A DNA stretch of 6,864 bases from Exiguobacterium profundum. Lineage in GTDB: Bacteria; Pseudomonadota; Alphaproteobacteria; Rhodobacterales; Rhodobacteraceae. The position numbers and the translations under genes were made by a program. The DNA is taken from positions 838,119 through 844,982 of the forward strand of contig CP059262.1 of the NCBI GenBank assembly GCA_013693875.1, read 5' to 3'. This document shows, piece by piece, positions 1-6,864 of this stretch. Numbering within the stretch: the first letter of the stretch is position 1; every line of letters starts with the position of its first letter. A model generated the notes under the pieces. That model did not search any database. It was not told where the DNA came from and saw only the letters and a list, made by a program, of their open reading frames with translations.

Positions 1-1991
<1,991 letters not shown>

Positions 1992-2016
1992 GTGAAGTCC
2001 TTTCAGAACGGGCCTT

Positions 2017-4027
2017 TCAGTAGGCGAGTTCGGGTTTCGGGGCGGGGGCGGCGGGCCGGGCCAGCGCCTCGGCGCGGGCGGCCACGGCCTCGGGGGTGAT
2101 GCCGAAGTGGCGGTAAAGCGCGTCCGCCGGGGCCGAGGCGCCGAAGCCGGTCATGCCGACGAAGGCATCCTCGGGGCGCAGGAACAGGTCCCAGCCCTGC
2201 TGCACCAGCGCCTCGATGCCGACGCGGGGCGCGGTGCCAAGCACCGAGGCGCGTTCGTTGGCGGGGCGGGCCGCGAAGAGTTCGAAGCAGGGGCCGAGAC
2301 CACGGCGGCGGCGATGCCCCTGGCGGCCAAGAGGTCGGCGGCGGCCATTGCAATGGCGACCTCTGACCCGGTGGCGACCAGCGTCACCGCGCGCGGTGCA
2401 GTCTCGCGCAGGACATAGGCCCCTCGGCGCTGCGGTTGGCGTCGGAATGCGCGGTGCGCAGCGTCGGCAGGTTCTGGCGGCTGAGGCACAGCACCGTGGG
2501 CGTGGCTTCCGAGGTGATTGCCAGTTCCCAGGCCTCGGCGGTTTCCACCGCATCGGCGGGGCGGAAGACATGCAGGTTGGGCATGGCGCGCAGCGAGGCC
2601 ACCTGCTCCACCGGCTGGTGCGTCGGTCCGTCTTCGCCAAGGCCGATGGAGTCATGCGTCATGACATAGGTGACGGGCACGCCCATCAGCGCCGACAGCC
2701 GGATCGCGGGGCGGCCGTAATCGGCAAAGGCGAGGAAGGTGCCGCCATAGGGGCGGAAGCCGCCATGCAGCGCGATGCCGTTCATCGCGGCGGCCATGCC
2801 GAATTCGCGGATGCCGTAGTGGATGTAGCTGCCCGCGTAATGGCCGGGGTCACCGGCTTCTGCCCCTTGGTCAGTGTCAGGTTGGACCCGGTCAGGTCGG
2901 CCGAGCCGCCGATGGTGTTGGGCAGGGTCTCGTTCAGCACCTCCAGCGCCATTTCGCTGGCCTTGCGGGTGGCGACCTTGGGCTTGTCGGTGCTCAGCTT
3001 GTGGCGCCAGGCGGCCATCACCGCGGCGATGCGCCTGGCGTCGGGCGCGGACTGGTCGGCCTGGAACGCCGCCTTGGCGGGGCTGGCGGCCAGCCGCTTG
3101 ACCCAGTCGGCGCGGGCCTTGGCGCCGCGCGCTGACACCGCCGCCCAGGCGGCGCGGATGTCCTGCGGCACCTCGAAAGGCGCATGGGTCCAGCCCGCGG
3201 TACGGGCGCGGGCGATCTCTTCGGCGCCAAGGGGTGCGCCGTGAACATGGTGGGTTCCCTGCTTGGTCGGCGCACCCTGACCGATCACCGTGCGGCAGGC
3301 GATCATCGACGGCCGCGCATCGGCCCGCGCCGCGGCGATGGCTGACGCCACCGCCTCGCGGTCATGGCCATCCACTGCCTGCACATGCCAGCCCGCGGCG
3401 GCAAAGCGCGCGCTCTGGTCGGTCGAGGTGGAGAGCGTGATGTCTCCGTCAATGGTGATGCGGTTGTCGTCCCACAGCAGGATCAGCTGGCCCAGCTTCA
3501 AGTGCCCGGCAAGGTCAATGGCTTCGTGGCTGATCCCTCCATCAGGCAGCCGTCGCCCGAGATGACATAGGTCCAGTGGTCCACCAGCGCGTCGCCGTGG
3601 CGGGCATTGGCCATGCGCTCCGCCAGCGCCATGCCGACGGCGGTGGCCAGCCCCTGGCCCAAAGGCCCGGTGGTGACCTCGACGCCCTGGGTGTGGCCGT
3701 ATTCCGGGTGGCCCGCGGTGGTGCTGCCCAGTTGCCGGAACCGCTTCAGCTGGCCGACGCCCATGTCGGAGAACCCGAGCAGGTGGTGGATGGCATATAG
3801 CAGCATCGAGCCATGGCCGGCCGACAGCACGAAACGGTCGCGGTCGGGCCAGCGCGGATCGGCCGGGTCCACGGTCAGGAAGCGGTTGAAGAGCACCGTC
3901 GCCACATCGGCCATGCCCATCGGCATGCCGGGATGGCCGGATTTCGCCTGTTCCACCGCATCCATTGCCAGAAAACGCAGCGCCTGCGCCATGCCTGCCT
4001 CGGCTGCAAAGGGGTCATGTCACTCAT
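2017..4027 (-). CDS. cbbT: Transketolase (frame broken at five places)
   Basis: Thiamine-diphosphate enzyme that moves two-carbon units between sugar phosphates in the regenerative phase of the Calvin cycle. Conserved blocks in order are [35 protein letters not shown], the diphosphate/metal motif GDGCLMEG...[55 protein letters not shown] and the C-terminal [17 protein letters not shown]. These blocks lie in different frames. Breaks map to GGGG 4011-4014, CCC 3535-3537, about 2843-2849, CCCC 2420-2423 and GGGG 2290-2293. Each is repaired by adding one base, and four of the five are in or next to a four-base G/C run. Repaired length is 671 residues, typical for the family. The start at 4027 (MSDMTP) is chosen for the GAGGAGG ribosome site at 4033-4039; the open frame seen directly begins only at 3992. 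No single frame spans the gene, so it is either a multiply mis-sequenced gene (favoured) or a pseudogene. Confidence 0.93.
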
Positions 4028-4032
4028 CGGGG

Positions 4033-4039
4033 CCTCCTC
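4033..4039 (-). promoter_or_regulatory. cbbT ribosome binding site overlapping the cbbP stop
   Basis: The minus strand reads TGAGGAGG: the cbbP stop codon TGA supplies the first bases of GAGGAGG, five bases before the cbbT ATG at 4027. It fixes the cbbT start upstream of the first long open frame and suggests coupled translation of cbbP and cbbT. Confidence 0.75.
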
Positions 4040-4908
4040 AGGCACGCTTCGCATCGCTGATCAGGCGGATGACCATGGGGGTGAAGATCAGCTGCATCGC
4101 CAGGTCCTGCTTGTTGCCGGGAATGACGATGGAGTTGGCCCGGCTCATCCAGGACCCGTGGATCATCGAGACGAGATAGGGAAAGTCGATGCCGCGCGGA
4201 TTGCGGAAGCGGATGACGACAAGGCTTTCGTCCGGCGTCGGAATCCAGCGCGCGATGAAGGGGTTCGAGGTATCGACCACCGGCACGCGCTGGAAGTTGA
4301 TGTCGGTCTCGGTGAACTGCGGCGTGATGCAATGCACATAGGCATGCATGCGGCGCAGGATGACATCGGTCACCGCTTCGGTGGAATAGCCGCGCTGCGC
4401 CCGGTCGCGGTGGATCTTCTGATCCATTCGAGGTTGATCACCGGCACCACGCCGATCTTCAGGTCGGCATGCCGGGCGATCTGCACATCGTCGGTCATCA
4501 CCGCGCCGTGCAGGCCTTCGTAGAACAGCAGGTCCGACGTGTCGGCGAAGGGCTTCCAGGGGCTGAACTCGCCTGGCGGCACGCCGTGGCGTTCCGCTTC
4601 GGCTGCATCGTGGATGTAGTGACGCGTCTCGCCGCGCCCCGTGGCGCCATAGGTGCGGAACACGTCCTCCAGCTTGGCCAGCTCGTTGGCCTCATAGGAG
4701 AAATGGCTGAAGGTCGCGTCTCCGGCGGCCAGCCGCGTCTCCAGCTCGCGCTTCATCTCGGCGCGGTTGAAGCGGTGGAAGGCGTCTCCTCGATGCTGAC
4801 CGCCGAGATGCCCTCGCGGCGGAAGATCTGGTCGAAGGTGGTCTTGACCGTGGTGGTGCTTACGCCGGACGAGCCGGTGACCGAGATGATGGGGTGCTTC
4901 TTGCTCAT
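4038..4908 (-). CDS. cbbP: Phosphoribulokinase (two frame breaks, altered P-loop)
   Basis: Phosphorylates ribulose 5-phosphate with ATP to give RuBP, the substrate of CbbL. This is the bacterial octameric class: [15 protein letters not shown] at the start, [70 protein letters not shown] and a SDAKRA end. The frame breaks at 4784-4790, in the segment that should read [10 protein letters not shown], and at 4421, in EWIQKIHRDR. One added base at each restores 290 residues, the length of the R. sphaeroides enzyme, and places Asp42, His45 and Arg49 at their known catalytic positions. Residues 16-17 read Val-Ser (GTA AGC), where the P-loop of the family has Ala-Gly. The start at 4908 follows the cbbF stop by eight bases, with GGGAGA between them. 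The uncorrected frame reads straight through from cbbF, giving a false fusion. Confidence 0.94.
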
Positions 4909-4916
4909 GATCTCCC

Positions 4917-5924
4917 TCAGACCCGGAACAGACCGCGGTTGCCGAAAAGGGCCGAAACCTCTTCCGTTAAGCAGGTCGTGATAGGCTTCGATGCGTGCCA
5001 CCTTTTCGGCCGAGCCGAAGATGAAGGGCACGCGCTGGTGCAGGTCGGCGACGGCCAGCGACAGGATGCTTTCCGTCCCCGTGGTGGCATCGCCGCCCGC
5101 CGCCCGCATCAGGAAGGCGATGGGGGCGCATTCGTAGAGCAGCCGCAGGCGGCCGCGTTCATAGCCCTTCCGCGCATCGGCGGGGTACAGGAAGATGCCG
5201 CCGCGGGTCAGGATGCGGTGCGTCTCCGCCACCAGCGAGGCGATCCAGCGCATGTTGAAATTGCTGCCGCGCGGGCCTTCGGTGCCTACCAGGCAATCGT
5301 CGAAATAGGCGCGCACGGGCCGCGGCCAGTGCCGGTAGTTCGAGGCGTTGATGGCGAATTCCTTGGCCCCCGGTGCCACCTTCACGCCCGCGGCCACCAG
5401 ATGGAAATCCCCGGTTTCGGGGTCCAGCACATAATGCTTCACGTCCTGCCCGAAGCTGACGATCATCGCGGTATGCGGGCCGTAGAGGATGTAGCTTACG
5501 GCGATCTGCTGGTTCACCGGGCGCAGGAACGAGGCCTCGGGGCCGCCCGCGGCGGGGTAGATCGAGAAGATCGTGCCGATGGAAATGTTCAGGTCGATGT
5601 TGGACGAGCCGTCCAGCGGGTCGATGGCCAGCGCCAGCGTTCCCGCCGGGTCGATCTCGACCACGCCATCCTGTTCCTCCGAGGCGTAGTAGCGCACGCC
5701 CGATCCGGTCAGGGCAGTGCGGAAGCACCCGTCGGCCAGCACGTCCAGCGCCTTCTGGCCATCGCCGCCCAGGTTCTGCCCGACCTCGGCGCCAAGCGCC
5801 CCGGCATGGGGGCCGCGGGCGATCAGCCGCGACAGGTCGCGCGCCGCCTCGGCAATCGCCTGCATCGCAGGGCCAAGGTTGGCGGGGATACCCTCGGGGC
5901 GATCCGCGCTGCTGCCATCGTCAT
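4917..5924 (-). CDS. cbbF: Fructose-1,6-/sedoheptulose-1,7-bisphosphatase, class I (two frame breaks)
   Basis: Removes the 1-phosphate from fructose 1,6-bisphosphate, and in this family commonly from sedoheptulose 1,7-bisphosphate, an irreversible step of RuBP regeneration. Metal and substrate motifs are clear: [12 protein letters not shown], then [19 protein letters not shown], and [25 protein letters not shown] with [10 protein letters not shown] near the C terminus. The continuous frame begins at ATG 5865, but no ribosome site precedes it. The ATG at 5924 follows GGAGGGAGG and begins MTMAAARIA; adding one base at GGGG 5896-5899 joins it to [13 protein letters not shown]. At 4966-4972 one base is in excess; without it the protein ends [15 protein letters not shown], a typical CbbF terminus, at TGA 4919-4917. 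Repaired length is about 335 residues against roughly 331 in the family. At GTA AGC (5499-5494) the protein reads AVSYILYGP where AAGY is usual. First gene of the operon. Confidence 0.94.
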
Positions 5925-5929
5925 CGAAG

Positions 5930-5938
5930 CCTCCCTCC
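5930..5938 (-). promoter_or_regulatory. Ribosome binding site that decides the cbbF start
   Basis: GGAGGGAGG on the minus strand ends five bases before ATG 5924. The alternative ATG at 5865 has no such site, which is why cbbF is started at 5924 with a frame break inside the N-terminal segment. Confidence 0.75.
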
Positions 5939-5983
5939 CCGAGTGCGATGAGACAGGGATGACGGCAAGCGGATTGAAAGGAA

Positions 5984-6012
5984 ATTTAATCTTCGCTAAG
6001 CTGCATTTTGAA
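5984..6012 (-). promoter_or_regulatory. Candidate sigma-70-like promoter for cbbF operon
   Basis: On the minus strand TTCAAA (6012-6007) and TTAAAT (5989-5984) are separated by 17 bases and each matches the -35 or -10 consensus at four of six positions. Transcription would start near 5977 and give a leader of about 53 bases. The match is weak and overlaps the candidate CbbR site, so this is only a suggestion. Confidence 0.25.
5987..5999. promoter_or_regulatory. Candidate CbbR half-operator (TAA-N7-TAA)
   Basis: The plus strand reads TAA, seven bases, TAA (TTA-N7-TTA on the cbbF strand). This matches the TNA-N7-TNA pattern described for CbbR sites and is in the right gap. Such a short pattern occurs by chance in AT-rich DNA. 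The distal TAA lies inside GCTAAGC, which resembles the suspect GTAAGC pattern seen elsewhere, so it may not be real sequence. Inference only. Confidence 0.3.
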
Positions 6013-6032
6013 AATCTGAATGCCGGTCAGTG

Positions 6033-6046
6033 CCTAAGTACTTGGG
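6033..6046. repeat. Short palindrome CCTAAGTACTTGGG
   Basis: A 14-base near-perfect inverted repeat centred on GTAC, with one mismatched pair (T6035 against G6044). It lies between the AT-rich zone and the hairpin cluster, where an operator for CbbR or another regulator could sit. No known site is recognised. Confidence 0.35.
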
Positions 6047-6058
6047 TTCGCCCAGAAT

Positions 6059-6154
6059 CGAGTTTTCTGCGAAAACTCGGAAGAACGATCCTTCTGCGAA
6101 GGATCGGAATTTTCGCAGAAAATTCGTCTTTCCCGAGTTTTCGCAGAAAACTCG
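6059..6154. repeat. Cluster of four perfect short hairpins (REP-like, symmetric)
   Basis: Four palindromes follow one another: 6059-6079 (arm CGAGTTTTC, loop TGC), 6086-6106 (arm CGATCCTTC, loop TGC), 6107-6125 (arm GAATTTTC, loop GCA) and 6134-6154 (arm CGAGTTTTC, loop GCA). Stems are 9, 9, 8 and 9 base pairs with no mismatch, and loops are always three bases. The outer part of the stem varies between copies but pairing is kept, while the core TTC-TGC-GAA or its complement is constant. The first and fourth are exact reverse complements, so the whole cluster is itself an imperfect inverted repeat. No T-tract follows any stem, so simple intrinsic terminators are unlikely. It could be a REP/BIME-like element, a protein-binding array or a leader structure of cbbR. 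Confidence 0.85.
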
Positions 6155-6187
6155 CTTACGCTGTGGGTTGGTTTCGCGGAAGTCTCG

Positions 6188-6864
6188 ATGAAGCGCCTGA
6201 ACGCCCTGACCTTCCGGCAACTGCGTGCGCTCAAGGCGGTCGCCGCCTCGGGCTCGATCAGCCGCGCTGCCGAGGACCTGGCCCTGACCCCGCCCGCCGT
6301 CCACAGCCAGCTGAAGCTCCTGGAAGATGCCTTCGGCTGCCCGCTCATGGACCGCAGCGCCCCGGGCGGCTTTGCCCCCACGGCGGAAGGTCAGGTGCTG
6401 CTGGAGGCCTATGATCGCGCCTGGGCCGGGCTGACGCTGGCCATCCACCGCATCGACGCGCTGCAGCGCGGCCAGACCGGCACCGTCGTGCTGGGCGTTG
6501 TTTCCACGGCGAAATACTTCGCGCCGGGATTGGTGGCCCAGATCAAGGCCGCGCATCCCGACATCGACATCGTGCTGCAGATCGGCAACCGCGACCTGAT
6601 CCTGGACCGGCTGTCCGACGGCGCGCTTGACCTGGTGATCATGGGCCGCCCGCCGCGGGAACCGGCGGTCACCGCGGCCCTGCTGGGCGACCACCCGCAT
6701 GTGATGATCGCCCCGCCCGGCCATGCGCTGGTAAGCCGTCCCGCGCTGACGCCCGATGACATTCTGTCGCAGCCCTTCATCCTGCGCGAGCCGGGATCGG
6801 GCACCCGCATCCTGGCGATGCGCTACCTGGACCAGCTGGGCGAGGGCGGACCTATGCGGCGGTC
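6188..6864 (+). CDS. cbbR: LysR-type transcriptional regulator of the cbb operon (partial, frame break near the edge)
   Basis: Expected to bind the cbbR-cbbF intergenic region and activate the operon in response to RuBP or other metabolites, as known for CbbR. The N-terminal winged helix-turn-helix spans about residues 4-62 (TFRQLRALKAVAASGSISRA, then PPAVHSQLKLLEDAFGCPL), followed by the effector domain from about residue 97 (TVVLGVVSTAKYFAPGLVAQ, DLVIMGRPP, PFILREPGSGTRI). The ATG at 6188 fits the family N terminus and has a weak GGAAG (6178-6182). Residues 1-220 read cleanly to GEG; after that the family expects R-x-Y, and a base is missing at 6845-6849. Adding it gives GEGRTYAAV to the window edge, leaving roughly the last 80 residues outside. 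A GTA AGC (Val-Ser) at 6731-6736 sits in PPGHALVSRP, where CbbR proteins tend to have Ala-Gly. Divergent orientation from cbbF is the classic arrangement. Confidence 0.93.
   Translation, partial: MKRLNALTFRQLRALKAVAASGSISRAAEDLALTPPAVHSQLKLLEDAFGCPLMDRSAPGGFAPTAEGQVLLEAYDRAWAGLTLAIHRIDALQRGQTGTVVLGVVSTAKYFAPGLVAQIKAAHPDIDIVLQIGNRDLILDRLSDGALDLVIMGRPPREPAVTAALLGDHPHVMIAPPGHALVSRPALTPDDILSQPFILREPGSGTRILAMRYLDQLGEGGPMRR

Larger units (their letters stand above)
5925..6187. promoter_or_regulatory. Divergent cbbF-cbbR intergenic control region
   Basis: This 263-base gap separates the start codons of cbbF and cbbR and must hold both promoters and the CbbR operators. From the cbbF side it contains the cbbF ribosome site, an AT-rich stretch at about 5975-6020 that stands out from the GC-rich coding DNA, short palindromes at 6005-6015 (ATTTTGAAAAT) and 6033-6046 (CCTAAGTACTTGGG, one mismatched pair), then four hairpin repeats at 6059-6154, and a 33-base leader before cbbR. 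No small open frame or RNA gene is convincing here. Confidence 0.8.

Noticed and set aside
4753..5865. Apparent 370-residue cbbF-cbbP fusion protein
   Set aside because: It arises from one extra base near 4970. In the corrected frame cbbF ends with [10 protein letters not shown] and TGA at 4919-4917, and cbbP has its own ribosome site and ATG at 4908.
2017..5924. True pseudogenisation of the operon
   Set aside because: Not excluded, but unlikely: frame breaks are almost all one-base losses near G/C runs, conserved motifs are kept on both sides, lengths are restored by minimal repair, and cbbL plus the body of cbbA are intact.
6059..6154. Intrinsic transcription terminators or a CRISPR array
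   Set aside because: No stem is followed by a T-tract on either strand and no gene ends nearby. Units are palindromes of about 20 bases with 0-8 base gaps, unlike CRISPR repeats and spacers.
4894..6414. 506-residue plus-strand open frame antisense to cbbF and running into cbbR
   Set aside because: It mirrors cbbF, crosses the hairpin cluster and reads cbbR out of frame. Its His/Arg/Gly-rich composition is typical of antisense frames in GC-rich genes, and no family is recognisable.
5996..6724. 242-residue minus-strand frame antisense to cbbR
   Set aside because: The sense strand encodes a clear LysR regulator; the antisense product has no recognisable domain and its end passes through the hairpin repeats.

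Overview
This is a Calvin-Benson-Bassham (cbb) gene cluster from a GC-rich alphaproteobacterium, most likely of the family Rhodobacteraceae (Rhodobacter/Cereibacter/Rhodovulum/Paracoccus type). I base this on the proteins, which closely resemble remembered R. sphaeroides Cbb sequences, on the strong GC bias, and on a divergent LysR-type cbbR. No database search was possible.

Layout: five genes lie head to tail on the minus strand, reading from right to left: cbbF (fructose/sedoheptulose bisphosphatase, 5924-4917), cbbP (phosphoribulokinase, 4908-4038), cbbT (transketolase, 4027-2017), cbbA (class II aldolase, 1991-894) and cbbL (red-type form I RuBisCO large subunit, starting at 897 and running off the left edge). 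Gene junctions are tight (8, 10 and 25 nt gaps, then a 4-nt overlap), so this is almost certainly one operon; cbbS and cbbX would be expected beyond position 1. The regulator cbbR (6188 to the right edge) is divergent. The 263-nt gap between cbbF and cbbR holds an AT-rich promoter/operator zone and a cluster of four perfect short hairpins.

How the genes work together: CbbL fixes CO2 onto ribulose bisphosphate (RuBP); CbbA, CbbF and CbbT run the regenerative carbon shuffling; CbbP phosphorylates ribulose 5-phosphate back to RuBP; CbbR is expected to activate the operon from the shared intergenic region.

The main oddity is sequence integrity. cbbF, cbbP, cbbT and cbbR contain at least ten frame breaks. 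Nine fit a single missing base, mostly in or beside short G/C runs, and one fits an extra base. Conserved protein sequence resumes in the new frame each time, so sequencing or consensus error is more likely than gene decay. Separately, the hexamer GTAAGC (or its complement) recurs in the right-hand part, three times where an Ala-Gly pair is expected, including the phosphoribulokinase P-loop. I see no mobile element, RNA gene, CRISPR array or undescribed system; the hairpin cluster and the GTAAGC pattern deserve a second look most.
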